Positions 1-8,704 of a DNA stretch of 17,376 bases are shown one piece after another; positions within the stretch are counted from its first letter, which is position 1, and each line of letters starts with the position of its first letter. Source of the DNA: Acidobacteriota bacterium (GTDB lineage Bacteria > Acidobacteriota > Vicinamibacteria > Vicinamibacterales > SCN-69-37); NCBI GenBank assembly GCA_016716905.1, contig JADJUS010000010.1, positions 1-17,376 of the forward strand. The letters run 5' to 3'. Both the position numbers and the translations under genes were made by a program. Below the pieces are notes generated by a model, which worked only from the letters and a program-made list of their open reading frames with translations, was not told the origin of the DNA and made no database searches.

Positions 1-249
1 CCGGTTGAGGTGTTCCTGAACGCCCCCGAAGCCGCCTACGCGCCGAATACCCCGCCTTCCGGACGATGACCCTCGGGGCACGCTGGCGTTATTTGTGGAA
101 GTCACCGAGATCGAGGAAGCCTACGCACGCCTCGCCCCGCTTGTGCGCGTCGTGATGCCGCTCGAGAAGAAGGGTGCCGGCATGACGGAATTCGCCTTCC
201 TGGACCCCGATGGTACGTCATCACGTTCGCGGAAAGGTCTGCGCCGTAG
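1..249 (+). CDS. VOC (glyoxalase-fold) family protein, 3' part, frameshifted
   Basis: This is the C-terminal part of a vicinal-oxygen-chelate family protein, a small beta-alpha-beta-beta-beta fold shared by glyoxalases and bleomycin-resistance proteins. Pieced together from three frames it reads VEVFLNAPEAAY, then an FRTMTLGA segment, then LALFVEVTEIEEAYARL, and finally MTEFAFLDPDG followed by YVITFAERSAP and a TAG stop at 247-249. The closing pattern (EF-x-x-x-DPDGY-x-ITFAE) is the hallmark C-terminal strand of the family. The frame changes near 77 and again near 213, so the gene is broken as written. The 5' end lies outside the window. Substrate cannot be inferred; many members are annotated only as VOC family. 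Confidence in the family is good, in the function low. Confidence 0.65.
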
Positions 250-259
250 GGTGATGCTG

Positions 260-486
260 TAATGGCGAAGCCACAAATGTCCGAAATGGCGAAATGTCTA
301 CATTGCTTGAGTGGCCAAATGGCTGAATGTCCCGGAGGTTGAATGATCGAATCCTCTTCGGACTGAGTCATTCAATCATTGCACCCAGGACATTCGACCA
401 TTCATCCCAGCAATGGGTGCACAATCGCCCTGCATTGGTTTGTCCGGCATTTCGCCATTTCGGACATTTGTGACATTTCGCCATTA
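260..486. repeat. Nested inverted-repeat element (possible MITE- or REP-like unit)
   Basis: A 227-base noncoding stretch between two genes is built of nested inverted repeats. The outer arms, 260-298 and 448-486, match almost perfectly once a 3-base indel is allowed, and end in TAATGGCGAA and TTCGCCATTA. A second pair (317-332 with 388-404) carries AAATGGCTGAATGTCC, itself a degenerate copy of the outer-arm text AAATGGCGAAATGTC. A third pair is TTGAATGA at 339-346 with TCATTCAA at 368-375, and GCACCCA at 381-387 pairs with TGGGTGC at 414-420. No open frame here looks real. It is AT-richer than its surroundings. It could be a non-autonomous mobile element, a transcribed structured RNA, or a terminator for the VOC gene and the oppositely oriented permease gene. 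Confidence 0.7.
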
Positions 487-512
487 CGCGCGGCGCCCAG
501 CCGAAGTCGGAG

Positions 513-2846
513 CTAATCAGTGAGCGCGGTCAATGGATTGACGCGCGACGCACGACGTGCCGGAATGAGCGTCGCCGTCAGCGCAACCACCGTGAGGAGC
601 GCAGCCACGGCGCCGATAACAATGGGGTCCATGGGCGCGACGTCGTAGAGTTGGCTTTTCATGGCCTCGCCCACGAAAGTACGTGCCGGCCAGGCCCACG
701 GCCAGGCCGACGCCGGCGATTTTCAGGCCGTCCTGAAGAACAAGGCTGAAGACTTCGCGTGCGGTGCTGCCAAGCGCCATGCGTATGCCGATTTCGCGGC
801 GGCGATGCGCCACCGATACGCCAGCACCCCATAGACGCCGATGGCAGAGAGGAACAACGCGACGCCGGCAAACGCCAGCGCGAGCAGCATCGGCACGCGA
901 CGACCCACGAGCGAGTCGTCCATGCGCTCGACCATGGTGTGAACGCCATAGACGGGCAGTTCAGCGTCAATGGCGGCCACTTTGGCGCGCAGCGAGTTCA
1001 CCACCGATTCGGGCGCCACACGCGTGCGCATGGCCACGAAGATGCTGCGATCGGGTGACTGCGCGAGTGGGAAGTAATATGCGCCCACCGACGCCCGGCC
1101 CGTGGCCAGGCCCCGAATTTCGACGTCTTTGACAACGCCAACCACGTTGAAGAACTCCGTCTTCTCGGTGATCGCGGTCAGGTCTTTCATGTCCTGAGGA
1201 AAGTAGAGGCGGCGCCCAACGGGGTCCTGACCCGGCCAGAACCGTGCGGCAAGCCGTTCATCAATGATGGCCACTTTCGCAGACTCCGCCGTGTCGCCGG
1301 GTGTGAAGGAGCGGCCTTTGACCAGCGCTGTGTTCATCGCCTCGAAGTACCCCTCGCTCACACGGGTCTGGTTCGGAGAAATGATGGACTCACCAGGTTT
1401 CATCATGCCCTTCGGCGAAGATCACGCTGTCGCTGAAGTCGTCGCCGAATGGAATGCTCGATGTGATGCCGGCCTGTTCCACGCCGGCAATGGTGCGGGC
1501 GGCCTCAAGAATGCGGCCCGAGGCCACCCGAAGCGCGGTGTCATCGGCATACCCGCCGGTCGGGAAGCTCACGGACGCGGTGATCACACCCTCAGGGCTG
1601 AATCCAGGATCGATCCGCAGGACCTTGTCAAAGCTCGATACCAGCAGTCCGGCGGCCACCAGCAAGAGACGCACGCGAGCGCGATCTGCGCTGTGGCCAG
1701 ACCACGCCGCAGCAAGGTTGGTGCCCCGGCTTACCGTGCCGCCGCGCCCCTCTTCGCGCAACGTGGCATTGACGTTCATGCGGCCGAGCCGCACAACGGG
1801 CACCAGACCGATGAGCAGCCCGACGCACAACGTGAGCAGCAGCGCGACCCCGACGCTCACCAGATCCATCCGAATTTCGTGACCACGCAGCCGGGTCAGG
1901 GACGCACCAATAGCGTGCCGCGTCGCCAACTCACGGTTGCGCGCACTGGCTCGCACCATCACAAGGTTCGCGATATTAACGACGCCAATCAGCAACACCA
2001 GCAGGACGCCGCCCCATAGCAGGTACAACACTGCGCGAAGGTCACGTACCAGGTCCTGCTGAAGGTTGGCGGCCACCGTGAAAGCCTGCGTCCTTCAGAA
2101 TCTGTTTGAACTGCGGGAACCGCTCATCGTTGGCGGCGTTCAGCGCATCCAGTTGCTGCTGCACCTGTTCGACTGACGCGCCGGGCGCAAGGCGCCCGAC
2201 CATCCCCAGTTGTTGCTGTGCCGGCCATCGTCAGACTTCTCGCGAGCGGTGAAGACGGCGGGCAGGAAGACGTCGACGTCGTTCCAGAGGAACTTGAAGT
2301 CGGCCGGCAACACCCGGCCACGGTCGTGACGTTGCCATTCAGCCGGATCTCACGTCCCACGATGGACGAATCACCCGCGTAACGCCGTTGCCACATGGCG
2401 TGGCTGAGCAGGACCCGGCGCGGCGCGCCTTCTGCCTCGTCGTTTTCCGTGAAGAGCGTGCCGATCACGGGCTGCACCTGAAGCATGCGGAAGAACGAGG
2501 CCGAGGACACCACGGTCTTCAACCGCTCGGCGCCCTTGTCCGCGCCGAGTGTGGCGCCGCTCTGACGGAAGACCGACTGCACTTCCAGCGCAGGCACAGC
2601 CTTGAGCCGATCGAAATAGTCGGGCACTGCGGCGCCCGCGCGCTCGGCTCCTGCATTCGGGTAGCTGTTGTAGACCTGCACCAGGCGATCGGCTTCGGGC
2701 ACAGGCAGCGGCCGCAGGACCACGGAGCGAACCACGCTGAAGATGGCGGTATTGGCGCCAATACAGAGCGCCAGCGTCAGGAGCGCCGTGACGGTGAAGC
2801 TGCGGTCTTTCAGGAGGAGGCGAACCGTGTGGCGCAGGCTGGACAT
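513..2846 (-). CDS. ADOP-type ABC transporter permease (FtsX/MacB fold), multiply frameshifted
   Basis: This is a large inner-membrane permease of the ADOP (acidobacterial duplicated orphan permease) kind: two FtsX-like units, each with a periplasmic MacB-type domain, and no ATPase beside it. The start at 2846 gives MSSLRHTVRLLLKDRSFTV, then the first membrane helix with CIGANTAIFSVVRSVV, typical of the family. Later pieces in other frames include LLVLLIGVVNIANLVM, YFEAMNTALVKGRSF, FNVVGVVKDVEIRGL and REIGIRMALGSTAREV. Continuing in the last frame it ends with ASRVNPLTALTD and a stop at 513-515. Frames change near 2240, 2090, 1400, 810 and 690, with a compensating pair near 1700-1740. Near 1900 about 45-50 residues, including one membrane helix, are missing compared with the second ADOP in this window. 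It lacks the N-terminal prefix seen in that copy. It starts 36 bases after the XdhC stop, so the two may be co-transcribed. Confidence 0.8.
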
Positions 2847-2882
2847 GCATGCGAGGGACGGATTGCCCCGGCCGCGTGTTCC

Positions 2883-3964
2883 TTATTTCGACAATGGCCT
2901 GCCTGTGCCGTGATACCGAATCTGGGTGATCTCGGCCAGCACCGACAGGGCAATTTCGGCAGGAGTCCGGCCGCCCAGGTCCAGGCCAACAGGGGCGTGG
3001 ATCGCCTGCAGGCGGTCTTCCGCGACGCCTTCGGCACGCAGCATTTCGTTGATCAATACCGTCTTGCGCCGGCTGCCGAGCAGCCCGATGTATCTGGCCG
3101 GTGTCGTGACCGCCGCCAGCATGCAATCGGCGTCGAGTTTGTGCCCCCGGGTGGCGATCACAATGAAGCTGTTCCAGCTGTAGCGAATGCCGGCGAGCGT
3201 GGCGGGCACGTCCCCCTGCAGGATTGTCGCGTTCGGGAACCGGGACTGGTCGGCGAACTCGGGCCGGTCCTCAACCACGGTCACATCAAAGTCGAGCATG
3301 GCCGCCTGACGGGCGATGGCGAGTGCGACGTGGCCGCCACCGGCGATGACAATTCGTGGCCGGCTGGCGATGGCCTCGATGAGCAGATCTTCGGTCTCCG
3401 ACTTCACGGTGCGAGCCGTACCGTGCGGCAACTGCGCCAGCGCCTCAGCCGTGGCGCGCTGGTCGGCCTCGGCATCGCCGAGCGAACCCAGCCGCGACCC
3501 ATCGGCCCGCACGGCAATGCGCCCCAGCAATGTCAGTCCGCCCTGAAGTTTGCCGAGGCGTGTCACGACCGCGACTGGCGCTCCCCCGGCTGCGGCGCTG
3601 ACCATCTCGGGAAGTAGATCGACGCCGTCAAACGCCAGCGCCTGATCGTCGCGCTGCACCAGGATCCACATCGTGCCGCCGCACACGAGTCCGGTGTTCC
3701 ACGCCAGGTCCTCAGTCAGCTCGTACGCCCTCAGCGAGTGACCGCCGGACTGGAGGATCCCCTGGGCCGTCTCGATCGCATCAGCCTCCACGCACCCGCC
3801 GCCGAGTGTGCCTACCGCAGCGCGTATCGACTCGCCATCACCAAGCACCAGCGTGGCCCCCGCCACCTGCGGGTGCTGCCACTCGTGCGCACGACAGTGG
3901 CCACCGCAAATCGCCGGCCGGCGGCCCGGCGCTCGGCCATTCGGCCGTAGAGAGAATCCTGCAC
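2883..3964 (-). CDS. xdhC: XdhC/CoxI family molybdenum-cofactor insertion protein, one frameshift
   Basis: XdhC family proteins bind molybdenum cofactor, help its sulfuration and hand it to xanthine-dehydrogenase or CO-dehydrogenase type hydroxylases in the cytoplasm. The N-terminal domain shows FAVATVVRTSGSTP, then GATLVLGDGESIRAAVG and GGGCVEADAI (the conserved GGCVE signature), then LVCGGTMWILVQ. The C-terminal Rossmann-like domain begins IVIAGGGHVALAIARQA and continues with VIATRGHKLD, YIGLLGSRRK and DLGGRTPAEIALSVLAEI. All are diagnostic. The frame breaks near 3868, within SGSTP/VAGATL, by one base. The GTG at 3964 gives the usual 15-residue lead-in before the first strand; an ATG at 3940 is the alternative. 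No molybdenum hydroxylase subunit is in the window. The MocA-like gene at 6225-6803 acts in the same maturation pathway. Confidence 0.9.
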
Positions 3965-3975
3965 ATCAGGATTCT
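3953..3975. repeat. Short perfect hairpin at the xdhC start
   Basis: AGAATCCTG (3953-3961) and CAGGATTCT (3967-3975) are perfect 9-base arms around a 5-base loop. The hairpin covers the candidate GTG start of xdhC (3962-3964) and lies just downstream of the small secreted-protein gene on the same strand. It has no following T-run, so a classical terminator is unlikely. It could affect xdhC translation, or it could be chance. Confidence 0.4.
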
Positions 3976-4000
3976 ATCTGGGGTTTCTCGCAGGCCGAGG

Positions 4001-4383
4001 CTACTTGCTTCGTCCCACGTCCACCTTGGCCGTCATTTTTGCCCGTCCATCTCGGCGACCGCATCGCCCTTGAGCCGGCCATCCACAAGGGTCAGCGTGA
4101 ACTTGACGAACGGGCCATCCGACTGCGTGTCAAACGTGACCTTCGTGCCCTCGACCTTGCCGCCGATGATGGCCCACTGCCGATCGAGCGACGGCCCCAC
4201 TGTGCCGGTGAGGACGGCGCCTTTCTGCGTCAGCGTCATGAAGACCACATCATCTTCCTGCTGCCCGTTCACGGTGGCGATGAACGTGCCGTCCCACTTG
4301 CCGGTCAGGTCCTGAACGACTGCCGCTTGCAGGATGGGTGAAAGCGCGAGGGCGAGTGCGAGCAAGATGGCGCGTCGGGTCAT
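4001..4383 (-). CDS. Small secreted protein of unknown function
   Basis: A short exported protein of about 125 residues. The start at 4383 (MTRRAILLALALALSPILQAA) gives a clear signal peptide with cleavage expected after the alanines; a longer upstream frame only adds non-typical residues. The mature part reads LTGKWDGTFIATVNGQQEDD, VVFMTLTQKGAVLTGTVG, KVTFDTQSDGPFVKF and LTLVDGRLKGDAVAEMDGQK, a beta-rich lipocalin-like pattern common in small secreted proteins of soil bacteria. As written it stops at 4033, but adding one A to the A5 run there continues it as MTAKVDVGRSK to a stop at 4001-4003, the better ending. It is immediately upstream of xdhC on the same strand. No function can be assigned. 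Confidence 0.7.
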
Positions 4384-4471
4384 GTGGGTCTCCTGGACTG
4401 GGTAAAAGGGGCGGGGGCCTGCCAACAATACGCAAAAGAGGGCTTCGCGGGTTCACAATGAAGGTGTGGGT

Positions 4472-6138
4472 ATGACCTCTCGCCGTGGCATTCGGCACCT
4501 CCGCGCACTGGCCGGACTGCTGGGCGCCGTGACGGCACTCGTGCTGGTGTATTCGACGATTTTCCATCTCTTGATGACCGCCGAAGGGCGCGCCTACAGC
4601 TGGTTTACCGGCGTGTACTGGACGGTCCAGACAATGACGACGCTGGGGTACGGCGACCTCACGTTCACACGCGATACGGGGCTCGCGTTTTCGCTGGTCG
4701 TCCTCCTGAGCGGTCTGGTCCTGCTCTTTGTGCTGCTGCCCTACACGCTCATTCAGTTCTTCTACTCGCCCTGGCTGGAACGGCAGAATGCCGCCCGTAC
4801 GCCACGGGACATTCCGCCCGACGTCAGCAATCACGTGATCCTGACGGCCTATGGGCCCGTCGAAGCCATCCTGATCCAGCGCTTTGATCAATACGCCATG
4901 CCTTATACGGTGATCGTCCCGGACACCGCACGCGCGCTCGAACTTCATGACCATGGTGTGAACGTGATGATCGGCCATGTCGATGACGCCGACACGTACC
5001 GCCGGGCCGGCATCGAACGCGCCGCATTGGTGGCGACCACGCTCGGCGACGCCGTCAATGCCAACGTCGCGCTCACGGTGCGCGAGTGCTCCAGTACCGT
5101 CCCGATCGTCGCAACGGCGGCATTTGAGATGTCGGGCGACCTGCTCAAACAGGCCGGTTGCCAGAATGTGATCCAGTTGGGCGAGTTGCTGGGCCGCGCG
5201 ATGGCCCGCCGGATCACGAGCGATGGAGGGCGGCCCCATGTCATTGGCCAGTTGGATGGCCTGGTGATCGCCGAGGCGGCTGTGGCCGGCACCACCCTGG
5301 CGGGCCAGACGATCGGCAATGCCCGTGTGGGCGAGCGCCTTCACGTGAATATCGTCGGCGTGTGGGACAAGGGTGCGTATTCGCCGGGATCCGCCGGCCT
5401 CCTGCTCACTCACGACATGACCTTGTTGCTGTCGGGCACCCAGAACGATGTGGACGCGTACGCCCGCGAGTACAGCCACTCGGCCCCACCAACAGTCACC
5501 GCGCTCATCGTCGGAGGCGGGCGCGTGGGGAGAGCCACGTCGCGCGCCTTGTCGGCGGCGGGCATCGAGCATCGGGTGGTGGAACGGGAACACGTGAACG
5601 TGCCTGACCGGGCGCACTGGGTGTTTGGTGATGCCACGGACCCCGCCGTGCTCGACTCAGCGGGCCTCGACACCGCTTCAAGCGTGGCGATCACCACACA
5701 CGATGACGACCTGAACGTGTACTGACGCTGTACTGCCGGTCGAAGCGCCCGGACATCAAAATCCTGAGCCGCTCCACGCACCAACAGAACGTAGCCACAC
5801 TTCGCCTGGCGGGCGCCAACTTCGTGATGTCGTACGTGCCGATGGAGGCCAACGCCATCTTCGATGTCGTGCGTCACGGCAGCGTGTTGTCTCTGGTGGA
5901 GGGGCTGGAGGTATTCACGGTGCGCGTGCCGCGGGCACTGACAGGCAAGTCCATCGCCGACTGCAACCTGCGACGCGAGACGGGATGTAACGTGCTGGCG
6001 GTGAGAGCGGCCGGCGGCGCGGCGGCGCCCCCCGACATCAACGCGGCTCTTCTCGCCGATTCCGAACTGGTGCTGATCGGCGACCGCGAAGACGAGCGGC
6101 GCTTCTTCGAACGCTATGGAAAACGACCTCTGAGGTAA
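4472..6138 (+). CDS. Potassium channel with tandem RCK/TrkA domains, one frameshift
   Basis: A two-helix potassium channel of the MthK/TrkA-linked type, about 557 residues, in the inner membrane. TM1 spans about residues 10-35, the pore helix and selectivity filter TLGYGD lie at 57-62, and TM2 at 70-97. A first RCK domain starts near 119 (HVILTAYGPVEAILIQRF), followed by a TrkA-C segment (GLVIAEAAVAGTTLAGQTI). A second RCK domain starts near 343 (TALIVGGGRVGRATSRAL) and ends in another TrkA-C domain (LTGKSIADCNLRRETG). The second RCK has a full glycine-rich nucleotide loop; the first lacks it. One base is missing near 5722, where DDDLNVY meets TLYCRSKRPDIKILSRS. ATG 4472 has AAGG eight bases upstream and is preferred over GTG 4466. 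The stop lies inside the repeat cluster that follows. Confidence 0.88.
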
Positions 6139-6227
6139 CGCCAAGACGACCTCTGAGGTAATTACCGTCGCAAGTTATCGGTAATTACCTCAGAGGTCGT
6201 TTTGCTGTCACCTCAGAGGTCGTTTTA
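6120..6227. terminator. Two nested perfect hairpins between convergent genes
   Basis: Four copies of an ACGACCTCTGAGGTAA-like unit lie here, two in each orientation. The inner pair (6146-6166 with 6181-6201) is a perfect 21-base inverted repeat around a 14-base loop. The outer pair (6120-6136 with 6211-6227) is a perfect 17-base inverted repeat and carries A-rich and T-rich tails. The left outer arm encodes the last residues and stop of the potassium channel, and the right arm reaches the stop of the oppositely oriented MocA-like gene. The position, symmetry and T-tail (GTCGTTTT) on both strands fit a bidirectional rho-independent terminator. The duplicated unit also suggests a palindromic repeat family. 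Confidence 0.75.
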
Positions 6228-6803
6228 CACCAGGTCCGCGGGCCGATCGACGTCGCGATGCACGCCGGGATCAGGAACATCGATCGTCAGGAACTCGTCG
6301 CGTGAACGCTCCGCACTCAGCGTGGATTCCACCGGGGCCAACAGGATGCGGGAGCGCAGCGTCGCGGAACACGCGATCGGGTGCCCCCGACGGCCGTTAA
6401 AACTCGCGCAGGCCGTCAGGCCCGACTCGCTCGCGGCCGCGATTACTGCGGCCACGGTGGCCGGCTGCACGTACGGCATATCACCCGGCAGCAGGACGCA
6501 GGCGTCACCCTCCCCGGTCTCGGCGATGCCCGCCTGAATCGACGAGAACATCCCGCGCGACGGATCGGAATTGACGACCACCGAGATCGGCAGACCCGCC
6601 AGAACGGCCCGCACCGCGGCTTCCTCGTCCGCAGACACCACCACCACGCAGCGATCGGCACCGCCAGACAACAACGAAGAGACGGTCCGCCGCACCATGG
6701 GCTCGCCGTCAACCACCGTCAGGAGCTTGTGAGGCCGCCCCGGGGCTTCTGCGGCGAATCGCGAGCCCTTGCCCGCTGCGGGCACCACCCCAATCGTCGC
6801 CAT
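6225..6803 (-). CDS. mocA: MocA/MobA-like molybdenum-cofactor nucleotidyltransferase
   Basis: A 192-residue NTP-transferase of the MobA-like family, which attaches CMP or GMP to molybdopterin to make the dinucleotide cofactor of molybdenum hydroxylases. The start MATIGVVPAAGKGSRF carries the AAGxGxRF nucleotide-binding loop. HKLLTVVDGEPMVRRTV, VVVNSDPSRGMFSSIQAG, CVLLPGDMPYVQPATV and GRRGHPIACS follow in the order expected of MocA and related enzymes; the GDMP segment supplies the metal-binding aspartate. The frame is open well upstream of 6803, but homology begins at this ATG. It is intact, unlike many neighbours. XdhC at 2883-3964 belongs to the same maturation route, so the strain probably makes a xanthine/CO-dehydrogenase type enzyme encoded elsewhere. 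CTP versus GTP use cannot be told. Confidence 0.85.
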   Translation of the reverse strand: MATIGVVPAAGKGSRFAAEAPGRPHKLLTVVDGEPMVRRTVSSLLSGGADRCVVVVSADEEAAVRAVLAGLPISVVVNSDPSRGMFSSIQAGIAETGEGDACVLLPGDMPYVQPATVAAVIAAASESGLTACASFNGRRGHPIACSATLRSRILLAPVESTLSAERSRDEFLTIDVPDPGVHRDVDRPADLV

Positions 6804-6884
6804 TACCGCGGTGCCTGCGGGACCGTCAGCCGGGGCAACGGACCTGATTGACAAGGCGTAATCACGTCCGGGATGGTACCTGAA

Positions 6885-8214
6885 ATGGCTGGACGACTGA
6901 GGACTCGCACATGGTGCGCCACGCTGGCGCTGATCGTGGCATTGGGCGTCTCGGGAGGCATGGGTGCCCAACAAGGCGCCGATCGGTTCTGGGCGCAATG
7001 GCGTGGGCCCTTCGCCACGGGTGTGTCCCGCACCGCAACGCCGCCTGTCGAATGGAGCGAAACGAAGAACATCCGTTGGAAGGTGCCGATTGCCGGACGC
7101 AGTTCGTCCACTCCGGTGGTCTGGGGCGACCGGATCTTCCTGCTCACGGCGGTCGCGGCCGACCCCGCAACGGTGGCCGGCCTTGCGCCGCGTGGATCGG
7201 TCCCCTGTCCCCAGCCCCCACAAATTCATCGTCATGGCCATCGACCGGAAGACCGGCAAGACGGTCTGGGAACGCGTGGCGCGCGAAGAGACGCCCCACG
7301 AACGCCATCAGGAAAATGGCACGTGGGCTTCATCGTCGGCCGTGACTGATGGTGAGGTCGTGATCGCCACGTTCGAGTCGCGCGGGCTGCACGCCTACGA
7401 CATGAACGGCACACGCGTATGGGAGAGGGATCTTGGCGACAAACGCATGCGGAGCCAGTTTGGCGAAGGCAGCACGCCGGCACTGCATGGCCGCTTCCTC
7501 GTGTGCGTTTGGGACCATCAGGGCGAGTCATTTATCGTCGCGCTCGACAAACGCACGGGTGCGGAAATCTGGCGGCAGCCACGAAAAGAGATCGACACCT
7601 GGGCCACGCCCCTCATCACCACGGTCAACGGCAAGGCGCAGGTCATCACCGGAGCGATGAATCAGATTCAGGCGTACGACCTCGAAACGGGCACGCCGAT
7701 CTGGAATACCACTGGACTCACGATGAACCCCATTCCGTCGCCGGTGGTCGAGGACGGCCTGGCGATTCTGATGAGCGGCTTCCGGGGCAACAGCCTGAAA
7801 GCCATCAAGCTCGCGGACGCGAAGGGTGACATCACGGGCACGCCTGCGGTGGCGTGGACCTACGAGCGCGACACGCCATACGTGCCGTCGCCACTCCTCT
7901 ATGACGGCGTGCTGTATTTTCTGAAGAGCAACAACGGCATCCTGTCGGTGTTCGACGCGAAGACCGGCAAGCCTCACTACACGTTGCAGCGACTGGACGC
8001 CACGCCGAATGTGTTTGCGTCTCCGGTCGGCGCCGCCGGTCGCGTCTACATCGTGGGCCGCGATGGCGCCACGGTGGTTCTGAAACACGGGCCCACCTTC
8101 GAGGTGCTCGCTACCAACACACTGGACGATGGGTTTGATGCGTCGCCGGCGCTCGTGGACGGCGAGCTGTTGCTGAAGGGCTATCGGTACCTGTACAGCA
8201 TTTCCAACCAGTAG
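6885..8214 (+). CDS. Secreted PQQ-type beta-propeller protein, one frameshift
   Basis: An exported eight-bladed-type beta-propeller with PQQ-like repeats, about 440 residues. ATG 6885 gives MAGRLRTRTWCATLALIVA and a cleavage site near GGMGAQQG; an ATG at 6873 is in frame and possible. The mature protein begins FWAQWRGPFATGVS, then IRWKVPIAGRSSSTPVVWGD. Repeated blade motifs follow, each with an A-x-D/T-x-x-TG-x-x-x-W core: AIDRKTGKTVWERV, ALDKRTGAEIWRQP, AYDLETGTPIWNT, VFDAKTGKPHY. The frame shifts near 7205, joining VAGLAPRGSVP to HKFIVMAID. Members are common in Acidobacteria and Planctomycetes, and are usually annotated as PQQ-binding-like or BamB-like without known activity. Binding of real PQQ is not shown. 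A structured repeat begins 12 bases after the stop. Confidence 0.85.
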
Positions 8215-8225
8215 GAACGCGCTCC

Positions 8226-8284
8226 TCGGAGGCCGGACCTTCAGGTCCGGCGGACATGCCGGGTCTAAAGACCCGGCCTCCGAA
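8226..8284. repeat. GC-rich structured intergenic repeat, copy 1
   Basis: A 59-base unit between the propeller gene and the PadR operon. An outer stem of 11 bases (8226-8236 with 8273-8283) encloses two hairpins: GCCGGACCT / AGGTCCGGC (8232-8240 / 8243-8251) and CCGGGTCT / AGACCCGG (8259-8266 / 8269-8276). Positions 8243-8284 recur at 11393-11434 with one mismatch in 42 bases. It probably terminates the propeller transcript and belongs to a dispersed palindromic repeat family. Confidence 0.8.
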
Positions 8285-8308
8285 GGCACGCACAGGCCTC
8301 ATTGTATG

Positions 8309-8338
8309 TAGACAATTTGTCTATAGACACGCTACACT
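8309..8338 (+). promoter_or_regulatory. Likely promoter and PadR operator
   Basis: Just upstream of padR is the palindrome TAGACAATTTGTCTA (8309-8323), which overlaps a second, perfect one, GTCTATAGAC (8319-8328). A -35-like TAGACA (8309-8314) and a -10-like TACACT (8333-8338) are separated by 18 bases, so the operator would cover the core promoter. PadR proteins commonly repress their own operons at such sites. The -10 ends 6 bases before the padR ATG, which implies a leaderless or nearly leaderless transcript. This is inferred from the sequence only. Confidence 0.55.
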
Positions 8339-8344
8339 GATGGC

Positions 8345-8704
8345 ATGGCTCGACCCGACCCGACTGACTTCCTGCCGCTGAAGACTGATGCGGCCTTTGT
8401 GCTCATGGCGCTGGAGGCGCGCGCCCTGCATGGCTACGCAATCATTGGTGATGTGGCCGAACGGTCAGCCGGCGATGTGCAACTCCAGACCGGCGCGCTC
8501 TATCGCACGTTGCGCCGCCTCCTGGCCGACGGACTGATCACGGAATGTGATCGCCCCTCCGGCGAATCAAGCGCCGACGAGCGCCGGCGGTACTACCGCA
8601 CCACCCCGCTCGGCCGCGCCACCCTCGAAGCCGATCTCGCCAGGATGACGCGACTGGTGAAGGCCGCCCAGTCCGCGCGGCACAGAAACCCCCGCCTGGC
8701 ATGA
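8345..8704 (+). CDS. PadR family transcriptional regulator
   Basis: A 119-residue winged-helix repressor of the PadR type. The DNA-binding part shows AAFVLMALEARALHGYAI near residues 16-33, then QTGALYRTLRRLLADGLI (about 48-65), the family's recognition helix and wing region, and RRRYYRTTPLGRATLEADLA, the conserved turn before the C-terminal dimer helix. Its stop overlaps the ATG of the permease gene (ATGA at 8701-8704), so the two are translationally coupled. PadR-ADOP pairs are characteristic of Acidobacteria. The ligand is unknown; the palindromes at 8309-8328 are the probable binding site. No Shine-Dalgarno sequence is evident upstream, consistent with a leaderless start. The gene is intact. 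Confidence 0.92.
   Translation: MARPDPTDFLPLKTDAAFVLMALEARALHGYAIIGDVAERSAGDVQLQTGALYRTLRRLLADGLITECDRPSGESSADERRRYYRTTPLGRATLEADLARMTRLVKAAQSARHRNPRLA

Noticed and set aside
260..486. CRISPR array
   Set aside because: The repeats are nested inverted and degenerate, without regular spacing or unique spacers.
2388..3617. 409-codon open frame on the plus strand
   Set aside because: It lies antisense to xdhC and the permease, which have clear family motifs. Its composition (many H, R, Q, A) is typical of a high-GC shadow frame.
4250..5617. 455-codon open frame on the minus strand
   Set aside because: It is antisense to the potassium channel and is rich in H, R and G with no recognisable motif.
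6848..6876. Perfect TTGACA that could be a -35 box for the propeller gene
   Set aside because: No acceptable -10 element lies 16-18 bases downstream, so I do not call a promoter.
6804..7259. N-terminal extension of the MocA-like frame by about 150 residues
   Set aside because: The extension runs antisense through the propeller gene's signal peptide and has no homology; family similarity begins at the ATG at 6803.
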